From Algoriphagus formosus (GTDB taxonomy: Bacteria; Bacteroidota; Bacteroidia; Cytophagales; Cyclobacteriaceae), in assembly GCF_002807035.1 (NCBI RefSeq), contig NZ_NIUC01000002.1, forward strand, positions 1,517,267 to 1,581,266: 64,000 nucleotides of DNA, read 5' to 3'. Positions 43,493 to 52,978 of this stretch are shown in pieces (position 1 is the first letter of the stretch; each line of letters opens with the position of its first letter). The notes beneath the pieces are model-generated. The model ran no database searches. It had not been told where the DNA came from and saw only the letters and a program-made list of their open reading frames with translations. The position numbers and the translations under genes were made by a program.

Positions 43493-44053
43493 CTATAGCA
43501 AAACCACTCGAAGGCTTTTTGCGCCATGAGCACCGATTACCAAAGATTGTTCGATATCTGCTGTCTTGGATGGCCCTGCGATGAAAAGCCCAAAACCCGA
43601 ATGATCACTGCCTATACGATCATAGGCCTGATGCATATTGCTGACCAAGTTTTCTTCAGAAAGAATCAAGACTAAATGCTCCGTGATGAAAGGAAGTGCT
43701 CGATGGGGTAATTGTGAATCATCCAACCACATCGCTCCGTTCTCAGCCACTCCAAACTGAACTTCCAGTATCGCTAATTCAAGATGATCTAATTGATGTG
43801 CATCATCAGGTAGCTCTTGAGTAGCGTAGGTATGAAAAGCTTCCGAACAGGAAATGATGTGTTGAAAATTGGTACTTGCTATCCAGTTTTCAAATTCCTT
43901 CTTGCCCAAGATTTCTCCTTTATTGGCCTGAATGGCACTTTTAAAAAGTGCTACCAAATCACCTTCTAGCTGAAAGTTTGGGATATCGGGTAAGGCTTTG
44001 TTTTCTTTTTGAATACCCCGTATCGAATTCAAGATTTCTTCCCGACTACTCAT
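43493..44053 (-). CDS. lutC: lactate utilization protein C (LUD domain)
   Basis: 186 residues, a LUD-domain protein of the LutC/LldG type: the N-terminal helix SSREEILNSIRGIQKEN and the central AILEVQFGVAENGAMWLDDSQ...LPFITEHLVLILSEENLVSNMHQAY blocks, with GPSKTADIEQSLVIGAHGAKSLRVVLL at the C terminus. With LutA and LutB it forms the iron-sulfur L-lactate-to-pyruvate oxidation system (in B. subtilis). Overlaps lutB by 8 nt. Confidence 0.93.
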   Translation of the reverse strand: MSSREEILNSIRGIQKENKALPDIPNFQLEGDLVALFKSAIQANKGEILGKKEFENWIASTNFQHIISCSEAFHTYATQELPDDAHQLDHLELAILEVQFGVAENGAMWLDDSQLPHRALPFITEHLVLILSEENLVSNMHQAYDRIGSDHSGFGLFIAGPSKTADIEQSLVIGAHGAKSLRVVLL

Positions 44054-45407
44054 GGCGATTTCGTTTATACCAGTCCTGAAATGATTCCTTTGGAGCTTTG
44101 GGAAGGTCTCGGCTTTTTCCCCAGATATTCAGCGGATTGTAAATTACGCTCTTAGGCAAGCTTTTGATTACTTTTCGCATCAAAGATCCAGAAAACTGAT
44201 AGGCTAAAGGACTTTTGAATATTCCACTGGCTAATTTCATGGAAAGGCCTTTTCCCACTGCTCCGTGATGTTTGGTGATTTCCTGTCGCCACTCATAGAG
44301 CTGTTCGTGAATATTGATTTTGACTGGACAGACATCAGAGCAGCTTCCGCATAGGGTGGAGGCAAATGGCAAGGTGCTGTATTTTTTCATATCTAATCCC
44401 GGCGAAAGAATAGAGCCAATTGGGCCGGGGACGGTGCTGCCATAGCTAAATCCTCCGCTTCTACGATAAATAGGGCAAGTATTCATGCAGGCTCCACAGC
44501 GAATACATTTCAAAGAGTTTTTAAATTTCTCCCTTGCCAATTGACGGGTTCTTCCATTGTCTACGAGTACTAGGTGGATTTCTTTCCCTTTTGCAGGGCT
44601 CCTGAAATGGGAGCTGTAATTGGTGATGGGTTGGCCGGTAGCCGACCTAGCCAAAATACGTAAAAAGACCCCCAAGTCTTTCCTCCGGGGAATGATCTTC
44701 TCAATGCCCATGCATGCGATATGGGTATCAGCCAAATGCACGCCCATGTCCGCATTTCCTTCATTGGTACAAACGAGGAATTCACCTGTCTCGGCAATGC
44801 CAAAATTCACCCCGGTGATGGCTACTTTTGCCCCCAAGAACTTCTCCCGCAAATGGAGTCTTGCCGCATTGGTCAGATAAGTCGGGTCCTCATTTCCTTT
44901 CTCAGTCTGTAGTTTTTCGTGGAAAAGGGCTGAAATATCCCGCTTCTTCAAGTGAATAGCAGGCATGACAATGTGGCTAGGGGGTTGATGGAGGAATTGA
45001 ACGATTCGCTCGCCTAGATCCGTATCAACGACCTCAATACCCTGTTTTTCCAGATAGGGGTTAAGATGGCATTCTTCGGTCAAAATTGACTTGCTTTTGA
45101 CAATAGCCTCGCAATTTTTTTCTTGAAGAATGGTCAGTACAATTTCATTGTGCTCTTTCGCATCCTTGGCCCAATGAACTTTGATTCCGTTTTTAAGAGC
45201 CTGAGCTTCAAACTGCTCCAGATACTTGTCGAGATTAGAAAGCACATTGTCCTTGATCTCAGAAGCAAGATTTCTGAGTTCTTCCCATTCCGGGATGGAC
45301 TTGCTGCTTGCGTCCCGTTTGTCTCGAATCATCCAAAGCGTTTCATCATGCCATTGGGAATTGGCTTGATCCTTTAGAAACTCAGTGGCTGCTTTGGGAT
45401 GGCTCAT
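44046..45407 (-). CDS. lutB: lactate utilization iron-sulfur protein B
   Basis: 453 residues. An N-terminal LUD domain (about 50-290) is joined to a ferredoxin-like region with two 4Fe-4S motifs: CIRCGACMNTCPIYRRSGG (about 300-318) and CGSCSDVCPVKIN (about 355-368). The C-terminal helix block KESFQDWYKRNRHE closes it. Electron-carrying part of the Lut complex. Overlaps lutA by 4 nt (ATGA) and lutC by 8 nt, so one polycistronic operon. Confidence 0.95.
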   Translation of the reverse strand: MSHPKAATEFLKDQANSQWHDETLWMIRDKRDASSKSIPEWEELRNLASEIKDNVLSNLDKYLEQFEAQALKNGIKVHWAKDAKEHNEIVLTILQEKNCEAIVKSKSILTEECHLNPYLEKQGIEVVDTDLGERIVQFLHQPPSHIVMPAIHLKKRDISALFHEKLQTEKGNEDPTYLTNAARLHLREKFLGAKVAITGVNFGIAETGEFLVCTNEGNADMGVHLADTHIACMGIEKIIPRRKDLGVFLRILARSATGQPITNYSSHFRSPAKGKEIHLVLVDNGRTRQLAREKFKNSLKCIRCGACMNTCPIYRRSGGFSYGSTVPGPIGSILSPGLDMKKYSTLPFASTLCGSCSDVCPVKINIHEQLYEWRQEITKHHGAVGKGLSMKLASGIFKSPLAYQFSGSLMRKVIKSLPKSVIYNPLNIWGKSRDLPKAPKESFQDWYKRNRHE

Positions 45408-46159
45408 CGAATAGCTTGATTTAGGATTTCTGCGATGTGCATAAATTCAACTTTTTGCCCCTCTCGCTTGGCTATGCCTTCCAAATGCATTAGGCAGGAC
45501 AAATCCCCGCCAGTCAAAACGTCTACCTCATGGGATAAATGGTCCGCCAAGCGATCTTTTCCCATCTGCACGGATAGTGCCTCTTCCGTAATGGCAAATG
45601 TTCCTCCAAAACCGCAGCATTCATCACTGCGGCTCAGTTCAACCCACTCCAGTCCATCCAGATTAGTCAAAAGTTGTTTGGCTTTGTTGAAATGAGGGAT
45701 GTTCAACTCAGAACTCGAAGCAAGGCGCAGTCCTCGTAATCCATGACAGGAGGAATGATAACCCACTTTTTTTGGGAAAGCGCCTTTCAAATTTTCAACT
45801 TTGAGCACATCGGTCAAGAACTCTGTCAGTTCAAAAATCTTTTTCTGAATGCCTATGGCAGACTTTTCTTTCCCAGGAAGATTGGGGAAATGCTCTTTGA
45901 CGTGGAGAACGCAACTACCGGAAGGGGCTACGATGTAGTCAAACTCTTCAAAAAGTTGGATAAAGTGAAGACTTGAACCTTCTGTATCCCGCTCATATCC
46001 TGCATTAGCCAATGGCTGTCCACAGCATGTTTGCCCCAATGGATAGCTGACCTTACAGCCTAGCTTTTCCAAAAGCTCCAAAGTAGCAATAGCCACTTGA
46101 GGATAAAACTGGTCCACATAGCAGGGAATGAAAAGGCCAATATGAGGTTCTTTTTTCAT
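45404..46159 (-). CDS. lutA: lactate utilization protein A (Fe-S oxidoreductase, CCG domains)
   Basis: 251 residues with two CCG-type cysteine-rich domains: TCCGQPLANAGY (about 43-55) and ECCGFGGTFAI (about 178-190), the usual LutA/GlpC-like iron-sulfur or substrate sites. Also SCVLHVKEHFPN and SSCHGLRGLRL. First gene of lutABC; no LutR or lactate permease gene is adjacent. It allows growth on lactate when an electron acceptor is available. Confidence 0.95.
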   Translation of the reverse strand: MKKEPHIGLFIPCYVDQFYPQVAIATLELLEKLGCKVSYPLGQTCCGQPLANAGYERDTEGSSLHFIQLFEEFDYIVAPSGSCVLHVKEHFPNLPGKEKSAIGIQKKIFELTEFLTDVLKVENLKGAFPKKVGYHSSCHGLRGLRLASSSELNIPHFNKAKQLLTNLDGLEWVELSRSDECCGFGGTFAITEEALSVQMGKDRLADHLSHEVDVLTGGDLSCLMHLEGIAKREGQKVEFMHIAEILNQAIR

Positions 46160-46288
46160 CGATTTTGTAAAGGCTTGAATTTAGAATTTTTCATTCAAGT
46201 CAATCCAAGAAAGTGATTTTTCATCAAAACTCATTGGCTATAGGGGTCTGAATTTATATTTCTGGTTTTCCAAAAGATTTTTTAACCC

Positions 46289-46296
46289 TAACTTCG
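46289..46296 (+). promoter_or_regulatory. possible -7 element for the M14 peptidase gene
   Basis: TAACTTCG has one mismatch from TAnnTTTG and lies 20 nt before the ATG at 46316. No strong -33 element is seen. Confidence 0.35.
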
Positions 46297-46315
46297 AAGC
46301 CAAAGAATCCAAAAA

Positions 46316-48847
46316 ATGAAAAAATCACTCCTTCTTATTTTATTCCTAGCCTTTGGGCTTGGAGCAGCTTTCGCTCAAATCCAAACCCCTGAGCAGTTTC
46401 TCGGCTACAAGCCTAGGGACCGATTCACTCCGCATCATCGGATGGTAGATTATTTCGAGCATGTAGCAGCGAATAATCCCAATATCCAATTGGTTCAATA
46501 CGGGGAAACCAATGAAAAAAGGCCGCTTTTTATCGCGATTCTTTCTAGTCCTGAGAATATGGCCAATTTGGAACAAATCCGGGAGGACAATCTCAAGCGA
46601 ACAGGAATGCTGGAAGGTACTCCAAGCACGGCTGTTCCGATCAACTGGATGTCTTTCAATGTTCACGGAAATGAATCCGTGGGGATGGAAGCGGCGATTT
46701 CTACCTTTCACACCTTGGCCGACCCAACTAATGCAAAGTCACAAGAATGGCTCAAAAACCAGGTGGTGATCATTGATCCCTGTATCAATCCTGATGGACG
46801 AGATCGCTATGCCATGTGGTACAATCAAAAGATGAATACCATCTTACAGCCGGATCTTCAGTCGATGGAGCATAACGAACCTTGGCCTGGTGGACGAGCC
46901 AATCATTACCTTTTTGACTTGAATCGAGATTGGGCATGGCAGGTACAGGTAGAATCTCAGCAACGCCTCAAAATCTATCACCAATGGATGCCTCAACTTC
47001 ACTTGGATTTTCATGAGCAGGGAATCAATAATCCCTTTTACATGGCTCCGGCAGCTGAGCCTGTGCATGAGCAGTTGACTGATTGGCAGCACGAGTTTCA
47101 GGATATTTTCGGAAAAAATACCGCAAAGTACCTAGACGAATTGGGCCGATTTTATTTTACCAAAGAGCGTTTTGATCTGCTATACCCATCCTATGGAGAT
47201 ACCTACCCCATGTACAATGGTGCTATTGGAATGACGATCGAGCAGGGTGGTGGAGGACGCGCTGGAATTGGCGGATTTAATGCCTTAGGTGATACAGTCA
47301 CTTTGAGCTATCGTATCGAAGGCCACTACACCGCGGCCATGTCTGCCGTAGAAGTGACTAGTCAAAATGGGGAAAAATTACTAGAGGAATTTTCGAAGTA
47401 TTTCCAAGAAAACTCCTCCAATCCAAAAGGGAAGTATAAGAGCTTTGTGATCAAAGGAGAAAGTAACCCTGCCCAAAAGGCAAAGCTTTTGGCACTTCTG
47501 GATAAAAATGGAATTCAATATGGTAAAGCAGTAAGTAAGTCAGGTCTTCGAGGATTTGAATACACTAGCGGGAAAAATGTAAGCTTTTCAACCAGCGAAG
47601 AAGATATTGTTATTTCTGCTTTTCAGCCAAAATCAGTATTGACTCAGGTCTTGTTTGAGCCTAATCCGCAGTTGAATGACAGTATTACCTATGACATCAC
47701 TTCCTGGGCACTTCCATACGCTTACAATCTAGAAGCCTATGCTTTAGAAAGCCGCTTAGATCCTGTAGGGGAATATGAGGAGGCAGAATTTGAACGCAAA
47801 ACAGTCAGTCAAACTCCAGTGGCTTACATCGCGGCTTGGGAAGGAACCCGAGATGCGGCATTTTTGGCCTCACTTCTAAGACAAGGGATTCGTGTCAAAT
47901 ATCCTGAATACGCCTTCAAAACTGAAGGCAAGAGCTTCCCTGCAGGCACCCTATTAATTACCAAAGGAGGGAATGAGTATGTAGATGATTTTGACAAGAA
48001 GGTTGTTGATGCTGCAAATCGATTTGGAGTGACGCTTGAGACTACCATGACTGGATATATGGAAGAAGGGAAAGACTTTGGGTCGCCTAGTATTCGAGTT
48101 ATTGAGGCTCCAAAAGTTGCCTTGGTCGGAGGAGATGGTACTTCCTCACTCAATTACGGTGAAATCTGGCATTTCTTCGAGCAGGAACTCGACTATCCGC
48201 TTGTAAATCTAGAAATGGGGGATCTTGGCCGATATGATTTGAGTGATTATGACGTCTTGATTATGCCTTCTACCTGGGGTGGAGGACTGAGCAAAAGTGC
48301 TGAAGAGCGAGTAATGGAGTGGGTTCGTGCAGGTGGTAAGTTGATTGCTATTGACGGAGCTGTCAATCTTTTTGCAAATAAGGAAGGATTTGCCCTTAAA
48401 ACCTTTGATACTGATGAGGAGGAAAAAGCTGCCAAAAAAGCTGCTGATACCTTGGCCAAGGTGGAGCGATTGGAACCTTATTTGGAAGGAGAGCGCCTGG
48501 CAATTTCCGGCGGAGCAGCTGGAGCGATTTATCAGGTCGATATGGATGAGACGCATCCTTTGGGCTATGGTACAGGAGGAAAGTATTACACGCTGAAGAA
48601 TAACTCCAGCATTTTTGCATTCATGGACCGAGGTGTCAATGCGGGTAAAATCACTTCCAATGATTCTTACCGCACAGGATACATTGGCTACAAAATAAAA
48701 TCAAGCATGGGTGAATCGCTTGCTATCGGAAGCGAAAGAAAAGGCCGTGGAGAGATCGTCTATTTTGTAGACAACCCGATTTTCAGAGGATTCTGGGAAT
48801 CTGGCAAATTGGTCTTGAGTAATGCAATATTTATGGTAGGACAATAA
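46316..48847 (+). CDS. M14 zinc metallocarboxypeptidase with C-terminal GATase-like domain
   Basis: 843 residues, signal peptide MKKSLLLILFLAFGLGAAFA. The M14 domain has HGNE (His117, Glu120), DLNRDW (Asn203-Arg204), the third zinc ligand in LDFHEQG (His233), and a catalytic Glu in MTIEQGGGG. A C-terminal part (about 605-710; KVALVGGDGTSSLNYGEIW...YDVLIMPSTWGGGL...VRAGGKLIAIDGAVNLF) looks like a class I glutamine-amidotransferase fold lacking the catalytic Cys. Exported peptidase of the kind many Bacteroidota use for protein degradation; substrate not evident. Terminator follows. Confidence 0.93.
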   Translation: MKKSLLLILFLAFGLGAAFAQIQTPEQFLGYKPRDRFTPHHRMVDYFEHVAANNPNIQLVQYGETNEKRPLFIAILSSPENMANLEQIREDNLKRTGMLEGTPSTAVPINWMSFNVHGNESVGMEAAISTFHTLADPTNAKSQEWLKNQVVIIDPCINPDGRDRYAMWYNQKMNTILQPDLQSMEHNEPWPGGRANHYLFDLNRDWAWQVQVESQQRLKIYHQWMPQLHLDFHEQGINNPFYMAPAAEPVHEQLTDWQHEFQDIFGKNTAKYLDELGRFYFTKERFDLLYPSYGDTYPMYNGAIGMTIEQGGGGRAGIGGFNALGDTVTLSYRIEGHYTAAMSAVEVTSQNGEKLLEEFSKYFQENSSNPKGKYKSFVIKGESNPAQKAKLLALLDKNGIQYGKAVSKSGLRGFEYTSGKNVSFSTSEEDIVISAFQPKSVLTQVLFEPNPQLNDSITYDITSWALPYAYNLEAYALESRLDPVGEYEEAEFERKTVSQTPVAYIAAWEGTRDAAFLASLLRQGIRVKYPEYAFKTEGKSFPAGTLLITKGGNEYVDDFDKKVVDAANRFGVTLETTMTGYMEEGKDFGSPSIRVIEAPKVALVGGDGTSSLNYGEIWHFFEQELDYPLVNLEMGDLGRYDLSDYDVLIMPSTWGGGLSKSAEERVMEWVRAGGKLIAIDGAVNLFANKEGFALKTFDTDEEEKAAKKAADTLAKVERLEPYLEGERLAISGGAAGAIYQVDMDETHPLGYGTGGKYYTLKNNSSIFAFMDRGVNAGKITSNDSYRTGYIGYKIKSSMGESLAIGSERKGRGEIVYFVDNPIFRGFWESGKLVLSNAIFMVGQ

Positions 48848-49224
48848 ATCAAAAGCAAGAAGTTAGATTCAAGACACAAGACACAAGAGACCGGCTCCGA
48901 TTATTGGGGTCGGTTTTTTTTATTCAGAGGCAAGGAGTAAGAGGCTTGAAGCAAGAATAGGCAAAAAGTCAGACTTCTATCCAAGAGGAATTTTTCCTGT
49001 GTATTTCCGCTTTCCTGCTTTGAAAATGGGTGTATGATTCAAAATAAGCCTTAAGGTTCAGAATTAGGAGGCTTCATTCTTCCAACTTCGAACTTCCAGC
49101 CAGATGAGTATAGAATAAATTTCAACTATAATCATTGGGTACAATCACCATATTTTGTGCAGGATTCTCAATTTCTTTTCCTATTTTTTCATACTGAAAC
49201 AATAAACCTTTAAACCCTTTTGCC
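48848..49224. other. 377-bp intergenic region with skewed repeat remnants
   Basis: Contains the peptidase terminator (48890-48920) and short purine-rich strings such as CAAGACACAAGACACAAGAG (48871-48890) and GGCAAGGAGTAAGAGGCTTG, and a pyrimidine-rich counterpart CTTCCAACTTCGAACTTCC (49079-49097). The same kind of skewed sequence occurs at 41340-41407. No gene seen. Confidence 0.5.
48890..48920 (+). terminator. Rho-independent terminator of the M14 peptidase gene
   Basis: ACCGGCTCC (48890-48898) pairs with GGGGTCGGT (48906-48914), with two G-U pairs, followed by a T run. Confidence 0.85.
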
Positions 49225-50874
49225 ATGAAATCAAACAGAAGAGAATTCTTCAAAAAAGTGGGTGTTGGTACAATAGCCGCATCCGTTCCCTTTTCTTCAC
49301 AAGCTTTTGCAAAGGAAAGTGCTCCAAATTCTGATGAGCAATTCCTCCAAATCGGAGACAATATTGCGATCGCAAATACCAGTTACGGTAAAGTTCGCGG
49401 CTATATTCTCAACAGTACTTACACTTTTTTAGGCGTTCCGTATGGAGCAGATACATCTGGGAAAAACCGTTTTATGGCACCTAAAAAGCCAGAACCTTGG
49501 ACCGATGTAAAACCTACCATTTGGTGGGGAAATACCGCTCCGCAGATTATGGATAATCGCTATGCCAATGTGCATTATTCTTTCGCTGATCATTGGAATT
49601 ACGATGATGTCAGCGAAGACTGTCTCAAACTCAATGTCTGGACCCCCAGTCTCGATGGCAAGCGTAGACCGGTGATGGTTTGGCTACATGGGGGTGGCTT
49701 CACCAACGGAAATGGCATCGAGCAAGATGGGTATCATGGAGAAAACTTTGCCAAGCAAGGGGATGTAGTCTTTGTTTCCATCAATCATCGATTGGGCCCG
49801 ATAGGTTTTACGGATCTTTCGGGCGTGGGAGGAGAGAAATATCGGGACTCCGGAAATGTCGGAATGTTGGATATTATAGCAGCTCTGGAATGGGTTCGAG
49901 ATAATATTTCCAACTTCGGAGGAGACCCAAATAATGTCACCATTATGGGACAATCTGGTGGCGGGGCAAAAGTCACCTGTGCGATGGCTATGCCAGCCTC
50001 AAAAGGGATCGTTCACAAGGGCGTTGCGCTCAGTGGAAGCATGCTCACCGCGAATGACAAGGAGTACGCTCAAAACCTCGGAAAGTATGTGATGGAAGCG
50101 GCTGAATTGACTCCTCAAACCATCGATAAACTGCAGGATTTGAGTTGGAGGGAATATCTGGATGTAGCCTATGTAGCACTTGAGCGAATGCGGAAAAAAT
50201 ATCCCCAACCGGGATTTAGGGGTGGATTTGGGCCTGTAGCTGACGATATTCATATTCCAAAGGGAGAGTTTTTCAGCGAAACTTCCCCTCATGCATCCGA
50301 TATGCCTTTGATGGTGTGTACGACTTTCCATGAATGGAATCCAACCCGAACCAATGCCGAATTGGAAAAAATCGATTGGGCTGGGGTGACTGAGCAATTG
50401 AAGGGACGATTTGGGGATAAGTCTGAAGCTATATTGGCGGGTTACCGAAAAGATTTCCCAGAAGCATCTCCGGCAGATATCTGGGCCATGGTCCTTTCCA
50501 ATCGCCAAGGGGCTATCAACACCTCTTCAGCAAAATCCAAACAAAGTGCACCGGTTTACCTAGCTTGGTTTGGCTGGGAGCCCAATTTGTATGATGGCAG
50601 AATGAAAGCTTTCCACTGTATTGACATTTGTTTTTGGTTTAAAAATACAGACCGCATGTACACGCACACTGGTGGAGGAGCGAGACCTCGTGCTCTTGCG
50701 GATAAAATGAGTGCCTCGCTTTTGGCTTTTATGCGCACAGGAAACCCGAATGTTCCTAGCCTTCCAAATTGGCCAAAGTTTTCGGCAACAAATGCAGAAA
50801 CGCTAATACTCAATGATTCCTGTCAGGTCAAAAACAAACCTGATGGAAATGGTTTAGCGGCATTGATGGCCTAA
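49225..50874 (+). CDS. Tat-exported carboxylesterase (type B)
   Basis: 549 residues. A twin-arginine signal (SNRREFFKKVGVGTIAA) precedes a carboxylesterase/lipase domain: oxyanion motif HGGGFTNG, nucleophile GQSGGG (Ser about 243), EDCLKLNVW block, and the catalytic acid and histidine further on (HCIDICFWFKN-type region near the C terminus). Export as a folded protein is indicated by the Tat motif. Substrate unknown. No operon partner; a MITE-like element follows its stop. Confidence 0.9.
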   Translation: MKSNRREFFKKVGVGTIAASVPFSSQAFAKESAPNSDEQFLQIGDNIAIANTSYGKVRGYILNSTYTFLGVPYGADTSGKNRFMAPKKPEPWTDVKPTIWWGNTAPQIMDNRYANVHYSFADHWNYDDVSEDCLKLNVWTPSLDGKRRPVMVWLHGGGFTNGNGIEQDGYHGENFAKQGDVVFVSINHRLGPIGFTDLSGVGGEKYRDSGNVGMLDIIAALEWVRDNISNFGGDPNNVTIMGQSGGGAKVTCAMAMPASKGIVHKGVALSGSMLTANDKEYAQNLGKYVMEAAELTPQTIDKLQDLSWREYLDVAYVALERMRKKYPQPGFRGGFGPVADDIHIPKGEFFSETSPHASDMPLMVCTTFHEWNPTRTNAELEKIDWAGVTEQLKGRFGDKSEAILAGYRKDFPEASPADIWAMVLSNRQGAINTSSAKSKQSAPVYLAWFGWEPNLYDGRMKAFHCIDICFWFKNTDRMYTHTGGGARPRALADKMSASLLAFMRTGNPNVPSLPNWPKFSATNAETLILNDSCQVKNKPDGNGLAALMA

Positions 50875-50882
50875 TTCCTTAA

Positions 50883-51128
50883 AATGGGGCTGTCTCAAAT
50901 TGATATTACGTCATTGCGAGGGCAAAAAACTGAAAACCCTAAAGCTGTCCTGTTTCCTTTGATGCCCGAAGCAATCTCATTTGTAAAGCCCTTCCTTTCT
51001 TTGAGACTGCTTCGTTTCACTCGTAGTGACGGTCTATACGGCATCGCGATCCCCGACAGAGTCGGGCGAAGCGATCTCAATGTTGATTCCGACATAGTGT
51101 AGCGCAGGTCTTTTGAGACAACCTCATT
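50883..51128. mobile_element. MITE-like element with TTAA-flanked terminal inverted repeats
   Basis: Termini AATGGGGCTGTCTCAAAT (left) and, read on the minus strand, AATGAGGTTGTCTCAAAA (right) are inverted repeats with 2 differences in the first 17 bases; both sides carry TTAA (50879-50882 and 51129-51132). Inside lies a second dyad: CGTCATTGCGAG (50909-50920) with CTCGTAGTGACG (51020-51031), and GAAGCAATCTCA (50968) with TGAGACTGCTTC (51002). CCCGAC/GTCGGG is at 51052-51066. No transposase is encoded, so it would need one supplied in trans. The GGCTGTCTCAAA end resembles ends of some Bacteroidota insertion sequences (recalled, not checked). Confidence 0.7.
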
Positions 51129-51225
51129 TTAATTTCAAACGGTTTCCAATATTTTTCCTTCAATTTTTATCCAATGAAGCCTTATTTCCCATTGCTTTTC
51201 CTATAAATTAGGCGCTCTCAAATCA

Positions 51226-52890
51226 ATGATTATGACTGACTTTAAAAATTATAGCGTTCCTTATCAGATCGCTTCTGAATACACTCAAAAAGTAGCTTAC
51301 TTCTCCATGGAGTTTGCTATTCATCAACCGCTAAAGATCTATTCCGGTGGTTTAGGATTCCTTTCCGGCTCCCATTTACGAAGTGCATACGAATTGGGGC
51401 AAAACCTAATCTGAATAGGGATTCTTTGGAAATATGGCTACTACGATCAAACTCGGAACCAAGATCAAACCCTCAAGCCTGAGTGGTATGAGAAGACTTA
51501 TAGCTTTTTGGAGGATACTGGGATCAAGTTTAGAGTGACGGTGCACGATGTACCTGTTTGGGTAAAGGCTTGGTACCTTGCGCCTGAGACCTTTAATTCG
51601 GCTCCTCTATTCCTGCTCAGTACAGATCTGCCTGAAAATGACTACCTCAGTCAGACCATTACTCACAAGTTGTATGATTCGGACACTGCTGCCAAAGTAG
51701 CTCAATGTCTTCTGCTTGGTATTGGCGGGGCAAAATTATTGGAAGAACTCAATTTCAATCCTGATGTCTATCATTTGAATGAAGCTCATGGCGTAAGCTC
51801 AGTTTTTCATTTGATGCGCAAGTTTGGTAGCAAAGAGGAAGTCCAAAAGCGTTTGGTTTTTACTACGCACACCCCTGAAGAGGCTGGAAACGAAAAACAT
51901 GATATTCATCTATTGAATAAAATGAGCTTTTTCAATGGATACTCTCCTGACGAAGTACGAGAGATGGTTGGCTTTACCGGTGATACTTTCAATCATAGTC
52001 TGGCTGCACTTCGCTTTGCAAGAAAGGCAAACGGTGTGTCCAAATTACATGGAGAAGTAAGCCGAGAGATGTGGAGAAACTATCCAAATATTCCTGAAAT
52101 CACTCATGTCACCAATTCTCAAAACTTCAAATACTGGTCCGATAAGCAATTGTACAGATTTATGGATCAGGAGGATCAGGAAGGCTTTGATGATAGAAAG
52201 TGGTACTTGAAAAAGCGGGCTTTTGAAATCGTGGCCGATCAAACAGGGAAGTTGCTTGACCCCAAAGTACTCACTATTGTTTGGGCAAGAAGGTTTGCTA
52301 GCTACAAGCGAGCTGAGCTTATCACACGGGATATCAGAAGATTCGACGCATTAATGCGAAACTCAAAATACCCTATTCAAATTATCTGGGCTGGTAAGCC
52401 GTATCCACTTGACTATAATGCAATTTCGGTATTTAACCAATTGGTACACCTGAGTAAGCAGTACCCGAATATGGCAGTTTGCACTGCCTATGAATTGACG
52501 CTTAGTAAGCGATTGAAACAAGCCTCAGACATCTGGCTGAATAACCCTCGAGTACCTCGCGAGGCATCTGGCACCTCAGGCATGACAGCATCCATGAATG
52601 GTGGGGTAAATTTTTCCACCTTCGACGGTTGGATTTGTGAGTTTGCTGAGCATGGGAAAAATAGCTTCATCGTTCCTCCGGCTAATTATGAAGCCATGCA
52701 TGTGGAGGATCAGGATGAATACGATTTGGAAAAGCTATACGAGGTACTCGAAAAGGAGATTTTGCCTACCTACTATGATCAGCCAGATCAGTGGAGAGAA
52801 ATCGTCCAAAATGGGATGAAAGATGTCATCGGCTTTTTTGAAAGCAATCGAATGGCTAAAGAATACTATGAGGTTCTTTACAAGAGTTGA
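51226..52890 (+). pseudogene. glgP: alpha-glucan phosphorylase (GT35-like), interrupted by one in-frame TGA
   Basis: The frame runs 51226-52890 (554 codons) and is open except for a TGA at 51412-51414. The upstream part has FSMEFAIHQPLKIYSGGLGFLSGS, SAYELGQNLI; the downstream part IGILWKYGYYDQTRNQDQT continues in the same frame, so the stop replaces one residue, probably Gly (GGA to TGA). Other family blocks are present: HLNEAHGV, VFTTHTPEEAGNEKHD, WARRFASYKRAELI and the C-terminal EASGTSGMTASMNGG. The normal PLP-binding lysine of GT35 enzymes (GTSGMK) is Thr here (codon 52585-52587). Translation from an internal start would give a truncated protein. A short phosphorylase of about 550 residues is common in Bacteroidota. 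Confidence 0.8.
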
Positions 52891-52918
52891 TTTAAGAAAG
52901 TATTTTGACCAATCTATC

Positions 52919-52957
52919 AAGCTCAAATCGGATATTCCGGTTTGAGCTTTTATTTTG
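52919..52957 (+). terminator. Rho-independent terminator of the phosphorylase gene
   Basis: AAGCTCAAATCGG (52919-52931) pairs with CCGGTTTGAGCTT (52937-52949) with one G-U, then TTATTTT. It lies 28 nt past the phosphorylase stop. Confidence 0.85.
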
Positions 52958-52978
52958 CCTCTCAAAGCTGAACGTTTT

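Noticed and set aside
51412-51414. TGA in the phosphorylase as selenocysteine codon or programmed readthrough
   Set aside because: The expected residue is a structural Gly, not Cys/Sec; no SECIS-like hairpin seen downstream; a single GGA-to-TGA change explains it.
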